A stretch of 64,000 nt of DNA from Novosphingobium sediminis (GTDB lineage Bacteria; Pseudomonadota; Alphaproteobacteria; Sphingomonadales; Sphingomonadaceae): the NCBI RefSeq assembly GCF_007991615.1, contig NZ_BJYR01000010.1, forward strand, positions 62,001-126,000, written 5' to 3'. The notes below the pieces were generated by a model. It was not told the origin of the DNA. It worked only from the letters and a program-made list of their open reading frames with translations, and made no database searches. A program made the translations under genes and the position numbers. Positions 27,153-35,867 of this stretch are shown here, one piece after another. Each line of letters opens with the position of its first letter. The first letter of the stretch is position 1.

Positions 27153-27944
27153 ATGGGTTTTGACAGAGGGCGGCGGGGTCGCGGACGCGACAAGCGCGAT
27201 GGTTTCGGTGACGAGGGCGGCTTCGACCCTTACGGCGGCGGCGGCGGTGGTTTCGGCGGCGGTGGGTTTGATCGCGGCGGCTTCGGTGGCGGCGGCGGTC
27301 GTGGTGGTTTCGGCGGCGGCGACCGTGGCGGTTTTGGCGGCGGTGATCGCGGTGGCTTCGGCGGCGGCGGTGGTGGCGGCTTCGGCGGCCCGCGTGGCGG
27401 CGGTGGCGGCTTCGGTGGCCCGCGCGGCGGCGGTGGCGGCGGCGGCGGAATGCCGGCGCAGGTTGTCGGCACCGGCAAGGGCGTCGTCAAGTTCTTCAAT
27501 TCCCAGAAGGGCTTCGGCTTCATCCAGCGTGAAGATGGCGGCGAAGACGTGTTCGTCCACATCAGCGCGGTTGAACGCGCAGGCCTTGAAGGTCTGGCTG
27601 AAGGTCAGCAGCTCGAGTTCAACCTTGTTGATCGCGGCGGCAAGATTTCGGCAGCCGATCTTCAGGTTGTTGGCGATGTGATCGCGGTTGCGGCCAAGCC
27701 CGCCGCGCCCCAGCGCCAGCTGACCGGCGAGAAGGCGACCGGCACGGTCAAGTTCTTCAACGCCATGAAGGGCTTCGGCTTCATCACCCGTGATGATGGC
27801 CAGCCGGATGCGTTCGTGCACATCAGTGCGGTCGAGCGTTCGGGGATGCGCGAGTTGAACGAGGGCGACAAGCTCGAGTTCGATCTCGAGGTCGATCGTC
27901 GGGGCAAGTACTCGGCGGTCAACCTGGTGCCCCGACAAGACTGA
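27153..27944 (+). CDS. RGG-rich double cold-shock domain protein
   Basis: Nucleic-acid-binding protein of 263 residues. Residues 1-99 are a disordered Arg/Gly/Phe-rich tail with repeated DRGGFGGG and [12 protein letters not shown] units. Residues 107-173 and 195-260 are two cold-shock domains, each with RNP motifs: KGFGFIQ with VFVHIS, and KGFGFIT with AFVHIS. Double-CSD proteins occur in alphaproteobacteria (CspC/CspD of Caulobacter), but the long RGG tail ahead of them recalls eukaryotic glycine-rich CSD proteins. Expected role: RNA chaperone at low temperature or stationary phase. It has a long leader and two hairpins downstream. Confidence 0.92.
   Translation: MGFDRGRRGRGRDKRDGFGDEGGFDPYGGGGGGFGGGGFDRGGFGGGGGRGGFGGGDRGGFGGGDRGGFGGGGGGGFGGPRGGGGGFGGPRGGGGGGGGMPAQVVGTGKGVVKFFNSQKGFGFIQREDGGEDVFVHISAVERAGLEGLAEGQQLEFNLVDRGGKISAADLQVVGDVIAVAAKPAAPQRQLTGEKATGTVKFFNAMKGFGFITRDDGQPDAFVHISAVERSGMRELNEGDKLEFDLEVDRRGKYSAVNLVPRQD
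27234..27450 (+). repeat. Glycine/arginine coding repeat inside the cold-shock gene
   Basis: About 217 bases of GGC/GGT-rich tandem sequence encoding [12 protein letters not shown] (three times) and [12 protein letters not shown] units (residues 28-99). Length is likely to vary between strains by slippage or recombination. Confidence 0.8.
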
Positions 27945-27956
27945 TAGCGGCGCGTT

Positions 27957-28026
27957 GTCCTTCGGCCTGCAGGTCGAAGGACTGTGCCACCGACATTTTC
28001 AGATGGCGGCCCTCCGGGGTCGCCAT
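27957..28026 (+). terminator. Two consecutive hairpins after the cold-shock gene
   Basis: First hairpin: GTCCTTCG (27957-27964) and CGAAGGAC (27975-27982), with the palindrome CCTGCAGG in between, so almost the whole 26 bases are self-complementary. Second: ATGGCG (28003-28008) and CGCCAT (28021-28026) with an inner CCC/GGG pair, followed by TTTGTCGTTT. The second is a fair terminator for the cold-shock gene before argD; the first may stabilise the mRNA end. Confidence 0.5.
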
Positions 28027-28085
28027 TTGTCGTTTACGACAACACTCCCGACGAAACGGGAGCCGAAGCAGGAAGGAACCGTGTC

Positions 28086-29279
28086 ATGTCGATCACTCCG
28101 TTGATGCCCGTCTACCCCCGGTGCGGCGTGCGTCCGGTGCGCGGAGAGCACTGCCATCTGATCAGCGAAGACGGCACGCGCTATCTCGATTTCGCCAGCG
28201 GCATCGCGGTCAATCTGCTCGGCCACAGCAACGAGCACCTGATCGGCGCGATTCAGCGGCAGGCCGCCACGCTGATGCATGTCTCCAACCTCTACGGCAG
28301 CCCGCAGGGTGAGCACCTCGCCCAGCGCCTCGTCGACCTCACCTTCGCCGATACGGTGTTCTTCACCAATTCGGGCGCCGAGGCTGTCGAATGCGCGATC
28401 AAGACCGCGCGCGCCTATCACCAACACGCGGGCAACACCGAGCGCTATGAACTGATCACGTTCAAGAACGCGTTCCACGGCCGGACCATGGCCACGATCA
28501 GCGCCTCCAATCAGGAGAAGATGCACAAAGGCTTCATGCCGCTGCTCGAAGGTTTCCGCTATGTCGATTTCGATGATCTCGAAGGCGCCAAGGCGGCGAT
28601 CGGCCCGCACACGGCAGGCTTCCTCGTTGAGCCGATCCAGGGCGAAGGCGGTATTCGCGATGCCTCGCCCGAGTTCCTGCAGGGCCTGCGTGCGCTGGCG
28701 GACGAGCATGACCTCATGCTGATCTTCGACGAAGTGCAGTGCGGTGTGGCCCGCACGGGCGACCTGTATGCTTACGAGCAGTATGGGGTTGCGCCGGATA
28801 TCATGGCGAGCGCCAAGGGCATCGGTGGAGGCTTCCCGCTCGGCGCCTGCCTAGCAACCGAAAAGGCCGCGCGCGGTATGGTGATCGGCACGCATGGCAG
28901 CACTTATGGCGGCAATCCGCTGGCAATGGCTGCTGCCGAGGCGGTGCTCGACGTGGTTGCTGAGCCGGCCTTCCTCGAAGAGGTCAAGGCAAAGGGGGAG
29001 CGCCTGCGCGGCCGACTGGAGCAGTTCATCGGCAACTACCCGGATATGTTCGAACTCGTCCGCGGCCGGGGCCTCATGCTCGGCGTGAAGATGAAGATCG
29101 AGCCGCGCCCGTTTGTCGCCCACATGCGCGACAATCACCAGCTGCTCACAGTGGCCGCGGGTGACATGACTTTCCGCGTCCTGCCGCCGCTGGTCATCGA
29201 TGACAGCCACATCGAGGAGTTCATGGAGAAGCTCTCCGCCGCAACCGCAAGTTACGCGGCTGAAGCTGTGCCGGCATGA
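28086..29279 (+). CDS. argD: Acetylornithine aminotransferase
   Basis: PLP enzyme of arginine (and possibly lysine) synthesis, converting N-acetylglutamate semialdehyde to N-acetylornithine; 397 residues. Key features: [57 protein letters not shown] and the PLP lysine in [15 protein letters not shown]. The ATG at 28086 follows GGAAGGAACCGTGTC; the open frame extends upstream but lacks homology. Its stop overlaps the argF ATG as ATGA. First gene of argD-argF-hslO. Confidence 0.96.
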   Translation: MSITPLMPVYPRCGVRPVRGEHCHLISEDGTRYLDFASGIAVNLLGHSNEHLIGAIQRQAATLMHVSNLYGSPQGEHLAQRLVDLTFADTVFFTNSGAEAVECAIKTARAYHQHAGNTERYELITFKNAFHGRTMATISASNQEKMHKGFMPLLEGFRYVDFDDLEGAKAAIGPHTAGFLVEPIQGEGGIRDASPEFLQGLRALADEHDLMLIFDEVQCGVARTGDLYAYEQYGVAPDIMASAKGIGGGFPLGACLATEKAARGMVIGTHGSTYGGNPLAMAAAEAVLDVVAEPAFLEEVKAKGERLRGRLEQFIGNYPDMFELVRGRGLMLGVKMKIEPRPFVAHMRDNHQLLTVAAGDMTFRVLPPLVIDDSHIEEFMEKLSAATASYAAEAVPA

Positions 29280-30202
29280 CCCGGCACTTCCTCAGCCTGA
29301 GCGATGCTGGCGGCGATGCCCTCGCCGCCATCCTTGGCGATGCGATGGATCGCAAGGCCGCACGGCGCGGGCTGCCGAAGGGGCTGCCCGATGCCGATGC
29401 TCCGCTTGCCGGCCGGGTGCTTGCCATGGTGTTCGAGAAGAACTCGACGCGCACGCGAGTCTCGTTCGATATCGGGATTCGCCAGCTTGGTGGCAGCAGC
29501 GTCGTGCTGGACGCCGGGACCACCCAGCTCGGACGCGGCGAGACGATCGCAGATACGGCCCGCGTGCTCAGCCGCATGGCCGATGCGATCATGCTGCGCA
29601 CGGACGATCATGCGAAGCTGGAAGAACTCGCGCATTATGCCAGCGTGCCGGTCATCAACGGCCTGACTGACTTGTCGCACCCCTGCCAGATCGTTGCCGA
29701 CCTGCAGACCCTGTTGGAACATGGCAAGGCGCTGCCCGGCCTCGAAGTCGCTTGGCTTGGCGATGGCAACAACGTGCTCAATTCGATCGTCGAGGCGGCG
29801 GGGCTGATGAAGTTCAATGTCCGCATTGGCGTGCCTGACGGGTACGACAGCGATGCTGCGTTCATTGCCGCGGCCCGTGCGGGCGGAGCGCGGATTGATA
29901 TCTTCCGCAATGCGGCGGATGCTGTGCGCGGTGCTGATGTCGTGGTGACCGACACGTGGATTTCGATGGGGCAGGCGCATGCCGAAACCAAGCTGGCTGC
30001 GATGACTCCGTTTCAAGTCAATGCCGGCCTGATGGCGCAAGCCAAGTCCGATGCCGTCCTGCTGCACTGCCTGCCCGCCCATCGCGGTGAGGAAGTGACC
30101 GACGAGGTGATCGACGGGCCGCAATCGGTGGTGTGGGACGAGGCGGAGAATCGCATCCACGCCCAGAAGTCGGTCCTGCGCTGGGCTTTCGGGCAGATCT
30201 GA
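29276..30202 (+). CDS. argF: Ornithine carbamoyltransferase
   Basis: Makes citrulline from ornithine and carbamoyl phosphate; 308 residues. The carbamoyl-phosphate motif is STRTR at 57-61 ([11 protein letters not shown]), HPCQ follows in [12 protein letters not shown], and the ornithine site includes DTWISMG and [11 protein letters not shown]. Translation is coupled to argD by an ATGA overlap, and hslO begins two bases after its stop. Confidence 0.97.
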   Translation: MTRHFLSLSDAGGDALAAILGDAMDRKAARRGLPKGLPDADAPLAGRVLAMVFEKNSTRTRVSFDIGIRQLGGSSVVLDAGTTQLGRGETIADTARVLSRMADAIMLRTDDHAKLEELAHYASVPVINGLTDLSHPCQIVADLQTLLEHGKALPGLEVAWLGDGNNVLNSIVEAAGLMKFNVRIGVPDGYDSDAAFIAAARAGGARIDIFRNAADAVRGADVVVTDTWISMGQAHAETKLAAMTPFQVNAGLMAQAKSDAVLLHCLPAHRGEEVTDEVIDGPQSVVWDEAENRIHAQKSVLRWAFGQI

Positions 30203-30204
30203 TC

Positions 30205-31113
30205 ATGTCGGACAGCAGTGCATCCGCAGGGACGACCGGGTTTGACCAGATTCTGGCCTTCACAGTGCCTGAGCGCAATGCTCGCGGGCGCATGGTGCGG
30301 CTTGGTCCGGTGCTCGACGATGTGATCGCGGCGCATGCTTATCCTGCTCCGATCCGCAGCCTGCTGGCGGAGGCGCTGGTGCTGGCTGCGCTGCTCGGTT
30401 CGCTGCTCAAGGATGAGGAGAGCCAACTGACGATGCAGGCGCAGACGCAGGAAGGCGTTGTCGATCTGTTGGTGTGTGACTACCGGGCCGGCGAGCTGCG
30501 CGGTTATGTGCGATTTGATCGGGCCCGGCTCGATGAGCTCGGGCCAAGCCCGACGCTCCATGCATTATTCGGGAACGGCTACCTCGCGATCACCTTCGAT
30601 CTGGCGGCAACCGGCCAGCGCTATCAGGGGATCGTTCCGCTGGAAGGCGAAACAATCGCGGCGGCATGCGAAAGCTATTTCGTGCAATCGGAGCAGATTC
30701 CCACGCTGATTCGCCTTGGCGTTCGCAGTGATGCCACTGGCTGCGTCGCTGGTGGCCTGCTGATCCAGCATCTGCCGGAAGGCGAGGAAGGCCGCGAGCG
30801 GCTCCATGTTCAGCTCGATCACCCGGAATGGGAGCACATGCGCATCATGGGCGGTGCAGTCTCTGCTGCCGAACTCGTCGATCCGGGGCTCGATCTGGAA
30901 ACCGTGTTGTGGCGGCTCTTCCACGAAGAGCAGGAAGTTCGGGTGGATCGAGGCAAACAGATCGTGAAGGGTTGCCGCTGCACCAGCGACTACTACCGGT
31001 CGGTGCTGTCGCGTTTCGGCGCAGCGGAGCGCACGGAAATGCGCAACGAGGATGGCCTGATCCTCGTCGATTGTGCGTTCTGCTCGCGCGTTTTCGAGAT
31101 CGACCTGGACTGA
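30205..31113 (+). CDS. hslO: Redox-regulated chaperone Hsp33
   Basis: Holdase activated by oxidative unfolding in the cytoplasm; 302 residues. The zinc-binding redox switch is intact: Cys257 and Cys259 in KGCRCTSDYY and Cys290 and Cys293 in DCAFCSRVF. The N-terminal domain has the conserved PIRSLLAEALVLAALLGSLLK helix. The ATG at 30205 is two bases past the argF stop. Placement after argF is common in sphingomonads. Confidence 0.96.
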   Translation: MSDSSASAGTTGFDQILAFTVPERNARGRMVRLGPVLDDVIAAHAYPAPIRSLLAEALVLAALLGSLLKDEESQLTMQAQTQEGVVDLLVCDYRAGELRGYVRFDRARLDELGPSPTLHALFGNGYLAITFDLAATGQRYQGIVPLEGETIAAACESYFVQSEQIPTLIRLGVRSDATGCVAGGLLIQHLPEGEEGRERLHVQLDHPEWEHMRIMGGAVSAAELVDPGLDLETVLWRLFHEEQEVRVDRGKQIVKGCRCTSDYYRSVLSRFGAAERTEMRNEDGLILVDCAFCSRVFEIDLD

Positions 31114-31229
31114 TCTATCCGATTCGGTTCGTCGCTTCGGAAGAACACTTTAACGCAGCCCGATTCTGCGTATATTGGATGCTGGCGAGCTGGCATGGTG
31201 CCAGTGCGCTTCATGGACGCGCTTGTCAG

Positions 31230-31676
31230 ATGGACCGCCTGCTGCGCACTTTTCCCGGTTTGTCACCGCGCCGGCTATCCCGGTTAGCGGTCGCCGGCCT
31301 GTTCGCGCTGCTGGTGTTCGCCGGGCCGACGCTTGCTGCGCAGCGCCCATCGCTGGCCATGCTGGATATGCTGCAGCCGGGTCAATGGGAAGTACGTGAC
31401 CGCGATCTTGCCGGAGGTCGCAGCCGGATCTGCATCGAGAGCGGCCGGCGCCTGATTCAGATCCGCCACATGCGCGAAGCCTGCCGCAGCTTCACGGTGC
31501 AGGATACTGCTGACGCGGTAACGGTTCACTATACGTGTCCGGGCAACGGCTATGGGCAGACATCCGTCCGTTACGAGAGTGCGCAGTTGGTGCAACTCGA
31601 AACACAGGGTATCGCACAGGGGTTGCCGTTCAACTTCCGTGCGGAAGTACGCCGGGTCGGTACCTGTACCTCCTGA
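31230..31676 (+). CDS. DUF3617-like exported protein
   Basis: Protein of 148 residues. A twin-arginine-free signal peptide is visible after a basic start (RRLSRLAVAGLFALLVFAGPTLAA). The mature part begins LDMLQPGQWEVRDRDL and has cysteines in RICIES, EACRSF, HYTCPG and VGTCTS, the pattern of periplasmic DUF3617 proteins, where they probably form disulfides. Function is unknown. The start is uncertain: the ATG at 31230 lacks a good Shine-Dalgarno and one at 31179 is also in frame. It lies between hslO and queC on the same strand. Confidence 0.7.
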   Translation: MDRLLRTFPGLSPRRLSRLAVAGLFALLVFAGPTLAAQRPSLAMLDMLQPGQWEVRDRDLAGGRSRICIESGRRLIQIRHMREACRSFTVQDTADAVTVHYTCPGNGYGQTSVRYESAQLVQLETQGIAQGLPFNFRAEVRRVGTCTS

Positions 31677-31725
31677 TTTCGCGCTGAGGATTGCCACGCG
31701 CTGCGCAGGGCTTTAGCTCTGGGCC

Positions 31726-32430
31726 ATGGTCGCTGAAACCGTTTCCCAACAAGCTCCTCTCGCTGTTGTCCTGCTGTCCGGCGGGCTCGATTCCATGGTC
31801 TGCGCAGCGCTTGCGCGCGAGCAAGGCTTTCGGATTCTTGCGCTGACGATTGACTACAATCAGCGCCACCGGGTTGAGATCGAGGCAGCGCGGGGAATCG
31901 CGAAAGCTTTGGGTGTCGAACGTCAGGTCATTCTCCCGCTCGATCTGCGCCAGTTCGGCGGATCGGCGCTGACTGCTGACATTGCCGTGCCTAAGGATGG
32001 CGTGGGTGATGATATTCCAGTCACCTACGTGCCGGCGCGAAATCTCGTATTTCTCTCGCTGGCACTGGCTTGGGCCGAAGCGGCCGGCGCCTCGGACCTC
32101 TTTATCGGTGTAAATGCGCTCGATTACTCGGGCTACCCCGATTGCCGGCCCGAATTCATCGGCGGATTTGAAGATCTGGCGCGGGTTGCCACCAAGCTTG
32201 GCGATCAGGGCGGTACCGTGCGGGTTCACGCCCCGCTCCAACACCTCAAGAAAAGCGAAATCGCGCAAGAAGCGGCCCGTCTCGGGCTCGATCCTGCGGC
32301 CAGTTGGTCGTGCTACGACCCGCTGCCCGATGGTCGAGCCTGCGGCGTGTGCGACAGCTGCCGTCTACGGCGCGCGGGATTCGATGCAGCCGGGATAGAG
32401 GATGGCACCAAGTATGGAGATGACGGATAA
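31726..32430 (+). CDS. queC: 7-cyano-7-deazaguanine synthase
   Basis: Makes preQ0 from 7-carboxy-7-deazaguanine using ATP and ammonia, for queuosine in tRNA; 234 residues. The PP-loop is SGGLDS at 18-23. The zinc-binding cysteines are in SWSCYDPL and ACGVCDSCRLR near the C-terminus. The conserved YVPARNLVFLSLALAWAE segment is present. No queD, queE or queF is adjacent. Its end overlaps the MFS gene start. Confidence 0.95.
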   Translation: MVAETVSQQAPLAVVLLSGGLDSMVCAALAREQGFRILALTIDYNQRHRVEIEAARGIAKALGVERQVILPLDLRQFGGSALTADIAVPKDGVGDDIPVTYVPARNLVFLSLALAWAEAAGASDLFIGVNALDYSGYPDCRPEFIGGFEDLARVATKLGDQGGTVRVHAPLQHLKKSEIAQEAARLGLDPAASWSCYDPLPDGRACGVCDSCRLRRAGFDAAGIEDGTKYGDDG

Positions 32431-33961
32431 GCCGAAGCAATGGTTCGGTGTTGACCGCTACAGCTGGTACGCGCTGTTCGTTCTGGTCATCGTCTACATC
32501 ATCAATTTTGTCGATCGTCAGCTGCTGACGATCCTCGCCGTGGACATCAAGCACGATCTTGGCATCTCCGATGCCCAGTTCGGCTTCCTCTACGGCACTG
32601 CGTTCGGCGTGTTCTACGCTCTTTTCGGCATTCCTCTCGGCAAATTGGCAGACCGGGCGATGCGCACCCGCGTTCTAGCTGCGGGGCTTGCGCTTTGGTC
32701 AATGATGACAGCGTTCTCGGGCCTCTCGCGCAGCTTCCTGCAACTTGGTGCAGCGCGGATCGGAGTAGGTGTGGGCGAGGCGACCGCTGGTCCCTGTTCC
32801 TACTCGTTGTTGGGCGACTATTTTCCGGCCCATCGCCGCGCAACAGCCGTCGCGATCTTTTCGTCGGGCATTTACCTCGGCGGCGGATTCTCGCTCTACA
32901 TCGGCACAGCTATTGCGGGCGGCTGGAACCACGCCTTTCCGATCCACGCACGCCCATTCGGTCTGGCCGGATGGCAAGCCGCCTTCCTTGCCGTCGGTCT
33001 GCCCGGCCTTGCTCTGGCGCTATGGGTCCGTAGCCTGAGAGAGCCTATCCGTGGCCGCTTTGAAGCAGCTCCCGCAGATGATGCCCCGCGCCCGGCGACA
33101 CAGCCCGCAACGGTTGCCGCTTTTATGCGTGATCTGGCGGCGATAGTACCGCCCTTCACACTTCTGGCAGCGGCTCGGCGTGGTAATGGGGCTCTTCTCG
33201 GCAATCTTGCGATCGCCGCAGGACTTGCCGTGCTGGGCACTGCACTTTCGTTTCTGATTGGTGATCCAGCCCAATGGATTGCGCTTGGCATTGGAACGTA
33301 CGCCATCGCCTCCTGGGCCGTCGCCCTTCGGCACGATGATCCTGAGGCATTCAGCGTGATCTGGGCCTCCAAGTCCGTAGTCGGGCTCAACCTTGGCTAT
33401 GGCCTCATGTGCGTGATCACTTATGCCAACTCGGCGTTCGGGCCTTCGCTGGTGATTCGCGAGTTTGGCGCAACTGCCGGTGCCGTCGCGCTGATCGTCG
33501 GAGGGTCGGCGGCGGTCGGCGGCGCGCTGGGAGTCATTGCGGGTGGCGCTCTGGGAGATCGCCTTGCGGGTGATCGATACCACTCCCGGCGTATCCTTGT
33601 CGTGATTGCGGCATTGCTGACATCGCTCGTGCCGAACTGCATCATGCTGGCGACCCATTCGCTCACGGTCGTCTACATTTGCGTGTTTCCCATGTGGTTC
33701 CTCGCCAGCTGTGCGTTGGGAGGTGCCGCCGGAACTATCGTCAACATCGTGCCCGCCACCACTCGTGCAACAGCGACCGCAGCGTTCTTCCTTTTTGCGA
33801 CCATGGTCGGCCTTGCGCTCGGGCCCTATGCGGCTGGCAAGATTTCGGGCGCGTTTGGCGCCAATCTGCGCATCGGCCTCGCAGGCATCCTTGTGGTCGT
33901 GCCCTTTGCGCTGGTGGCACTTGAAGTGTGCCGCCGCGACTTGATCAGCCGCGAGCGCTAG
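32402..33961 (+). CDS. MFS transporter (spinster-like family)
   Basis: Inner-membrane transporter of up to 519 residues with about 12 hydrophobic spans. The first helix, YALFVLVIVYIINFVDRQLL, and the loop GIPLGKLADRAMRTRVL hold the MFS motif A region; ARIGVGVGEATAGPCSYSLLGDYFP is the conserved fourth-helix segment of the spinster-type subgroup. A cytoplasmic loop at about residues 215-260 separates the halves. The start is uncertain: ATGs at 32402, 32414 and 32420 are all in frame and inside queC. Substrate unknown. Confidence 0.85.
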   Translation: MAPSMEMTDKPKQWFGVDRYSWYALFVLVIVYIINFVDRQLLTILAVDIKHDLGISDAQFGFLYGTAFGVFYALFGIPLGKLADRAMRTRVLAAGLALWSMMTAFSGLSRSFLQLGAARIGVGVGEATAGPCSYSLLGDYFPAHRRATAVAIFSSGIYLGGGFSLYIGTAIAGGWNHAFPIHARPFGLAGWQAAFLAVGLPGLALALWVRSLREPIRGRFEAAPADDAPRPATQPATVAAFMRDLAAIVPPFTLLAAARRGNGALLGNLAIAAGLAVLGTALSFLIGDPAQWIALGIGTYAIASWAVALRHDDPEAFSVIWASKSVVGLNLGYGLMCVITYANSAFGPSLVIREFGATAGAVALIVGGSAAVGGALGVIAGGALGDRLAGDRYHSRRILVVIAALLTSLVPNCIMLATHSLTVVYICVFPMWFLASCALGGAAGTIVNIVPATTRATATAAFFLFATMVGLALGPYAAGKISGAFGANLRIGLAGILVVVPFALVALEVCRRDLISRER

Positions 33962-34028
33962 GCCGCACCTCGCTGCCGCTCGGTTGCACGGTGATACGCC
34001 TGCACTGAGTCGTTTGCCTGGTCGTCAT

Positions 34029-34066
34029 GGCAAAAAGAAAAGGGGGCCGGATTGCTCCGACCCCCC
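34029..34066 (-). terminator. Rho-independent terminator of the OmpA-family gene
   Basis: On the minus strand GGGGG-T-CGGA pairs with TCCG-G-CCCCC around a GCAA loop (34042-34066), followed by TTTTCTTTTTG. It lies 27 bases past the gene's stop. The converging MFS gene ends at 33961, so the hairpin may serve both. Confidence 0.88.
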
Positions 34067-34092
34067 AATTCTTTTCGGCTGAACGCCGGCGC

Positions 34093-35199
34093 TTACATGC
34101 CCGAACCCGGACCGTACGTGATTTCCACGCGGCGGTTCTGCAGTTCACGCACGCCGTCCGCGGTCGGAACGCGCGGGTTGGCTTCACCGAAGGCCTGGCT
34201 GGTGATCGAACCATCGGGGATGCCGTGGGCGCCCAGGTAGCCGCGGACCGCATCGTTGCGGCGCTGCGACAGACCGAGGTTGTACTTTGGCGTACCCGAA
34301 CGGTCGGTGTAGCCCGCCAGCATGATCGGAACGCTGGCGCAGTTGCCATAGGCGGTAACTGCGTTGTCCAGGATGGTCGCTGCCTCAGGCGTGATGTTCG
34401 ACTTATCCCAGTCGAAGAACACGATGTACGGACCCTTGTTGCAAACCGGAGCCGGCGGGGGCGGCGGGGGCGGCGGGGGCGGCGGGGGCGGCGGAGGCGG
34501 CGGCGGTGCGGGCGGTTCCGGCATCGGAGCCGGCTCAGCGCCGCCAAAGTTGTAAGCCAGAGTCCCGAGCAGCGAGTGCGAGCGCCAACGACCCGCAATG
34601 GTCTGACCCGAGAGTGCGTCATTGCCGACGAACTTGAGGTTGCTGACGCTGAAGTAGCGATACTTCAGGCCCAGGTCCCAGTGCTTGGAGATCGGCGTAC
34701 GCACGCCCGCGACGGCCTGCCATGCGAAGTTGGTGTCCGAATCGTCGGCACCGCCGAAGCCCGCCGTCGAGATGACATACTTCACGTTCGCTACGCCAGC
34801 ACCGGCGCCCACGAAGCCCTGAAGGCCATCGTCGGGGCCGAAATCAAGCAGGCCGTTGACCATGAAGCTGAGGGCCTGAGAGCGACCGCCGAGCGTACCG
34901 GAAGCGCGGTCGACCATGGCGCCCGTGCTGTCGGTGATGCGATCGGCGCGTGCACGGCGATAGCCGAGTTCGCTTTCAAGGCGGAAGCCGCCGAAATCGT
35001 AACCGACGATACCGCCAATGTCGTAGCCGGTATCGCTCTTGAGGGTGGCGGCGTTGGCCACACCAGCAATCGCCAGATCGGTCTTTTCGACGACCATCGC
35101 GCCAGCATCGACCTCGACGTACCAGGAATCTTTCTTGGCGAGCGCCGGCGTTGCGAGCGCCGTCGACGCCAGGGCCAAGCCCACGAGCAGTTTCCGCAT
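34093..35199 (-). CDS. OmpA-family outer membrane protein
   Basis: Protein of 368 residues. Signal peptide 1-22 (LLVGLALASTALATPALAKK). Residues about 23-215 form an eight-strand beta barrel of the OmpA/Opa type, with alternating strands such as YDIGGIVGYDFGGFRLESELGYRR. A run of about 20 prolines follows (near residue 230). The C-terminal OmpA domain binds peptidoglycan: PYIVFFDWDKSNITPEAATIL then LAGYTDRSGTPKYNLGLSQRR. It should link the outer membrane to the wall. The start is set at 35199 because GGGGAA is well spaced from it; an ATG two codons earlier is too close. It has a structured leader and its own terminator. Confidence 0.93.
   Translation of the reverse strand: MRKLLVGLALASTALATPALAKKDSWYVEVDAGAMVVEKTDLAIAGVANAATLKSDTGYDIGGIVGYDFGGFRLESELGYRRARADRITDSTGAMVDRASGTLGGRSQALSFMVNGLLDFGPDDGLQGFVGAGAGVANVKYVISTAGFGGADDSDTNFAWQAVAGVRTPISKHWDLGLKYRYFSVSNLKFVGNDALSGQTIAGRWRSHSLLGTLAYNFGGAEPAPMPEPPAPPPPPPPPPPPPPPPPPPAPVCNKGPYIVFFDWDKSNITPEAATILDNAVTAYGNCASVPIMLAGYTDRSGTPKYNLGLSQRRNDAVRGYLGAHGIPDGSITSQAFGEANPRVPTADGVRELQNRRVEITYGPGSGM
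34453..34506 (-). repeat. Tandem GGCGGG hexamer encoding polyproline
   Basis: About nine near-perfect 6-base units encode the polyproline linker between the beta barrel and peptidoglycan-binding domain of the OmpA-family protein. Such tracts slip in replication, so linker length may vary between isolates without changing the frame. Confidence 0.75.
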
Positions 35200-35260
35200 T
35201 CTCATTTCCCCTTTATTCGAAGTCATGCCTCGGGTGCTCCCGCCATTAGCGGCTCTCGTT

Positions 35261-35306
35261 TTTGCTTGCAAGCAAACGTGAGTGCGGGATGTTGCCAAAA
35301 GGCAAC
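35261..35306 (-). promoter_or_regulatory. Palindromes upstream of the OmpA-family gene
   Basis: Two elements 60-110 bases before the start codon: a perfect 16-base palindrome TTTGCTTGCAAGCAAA (35261-35276) and a stem-loop GTTGCC-AAAA-GGCAAC (35291-35306). A further GGCAAC lies at 35323-35328. They could be an operator and a leader hairpin; the binding factor is unknown. Confidence 0.45.
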
Positions 35307-35390
35307 TAAAACAAGACATCTAGGCAACAATCCCACATCACCCAAACTCCACGCGCCACTGCCTGGGCGCTGACCTAGGGGTATGCCGGG

Positions 35391-35846
35391 TCAGGAAAGC
35401 ACACCTGCACTGCGCAGCGTCGTGATGATGGCAGCGATTGCAGTTCGCGCTTGGCTGTCGATCACGCTGCCGCCGGTCGGGGCTGCAGGAGCCGGCGCCA
35501 ATTGCCAATTTCCGCCAGCAAAGATCCGGTATGCCGCCGCCGCAACATCATAGGCGCGCGTACCCTCGCGCGGGGCAATGAAACGCCAGCCACCCTCGCT
35601 CCACGCTGCAATCCGGCTACTCTGTCCTGCAAATGCACCGGTCGCACCTGCGCCCACCAGCCAGCACTGGCCGTTCGTGGGGGCTGCGGGCGGGGCCGAG
35701 AGCACCGCCTCGATGGCGGGGTGAAGCAGTACATCGGCGGCCAGCAGGGCCTCGTTTACAATCACTTCCTTCTGGCTCTGCCCGGAAAACAGCATGGGAA
35801 GCGCAAACCGCGGCGAAGCGGACGAGAAACTCAAGGGGTCGGTCAT
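35391..35846 (-). CDS. DUF2793 protein at the end of the GTA-like cluster
   Basis: Protein of 151 residues. The N-terminal part, RFALPMLFSGQSQKEVIVNE then HPAIEAVL, and NGQCWLVGAGATGAFAGQ match DUF2793, a phage/GTA tail-associated domain thought to be part of fibres or receptor contacts. The C-terminus is a helical tail (ARTAIAAIITTLRSAGVLS). It starts 21 bases after gp15 and is the last gene of the cluster. Confidence 0.8.
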   Translation of the reverse strand: MTDPLSFSSASPRFALPMLFSGQSQKEVIVNEALLAADVLLHPAIEAVLSAPPAAPTNGQCWLVGAGATGAFAGQSSRIAAWSEGGWRFIAPREGTRAYDVAAAAYRIFAGGNWQLAPAPAAPTGGSVIDSQARTAIAAIITTLRSAGVLS

Positions 35847-35867
35847 GATCTTGTCCTTTCAGGGGTA

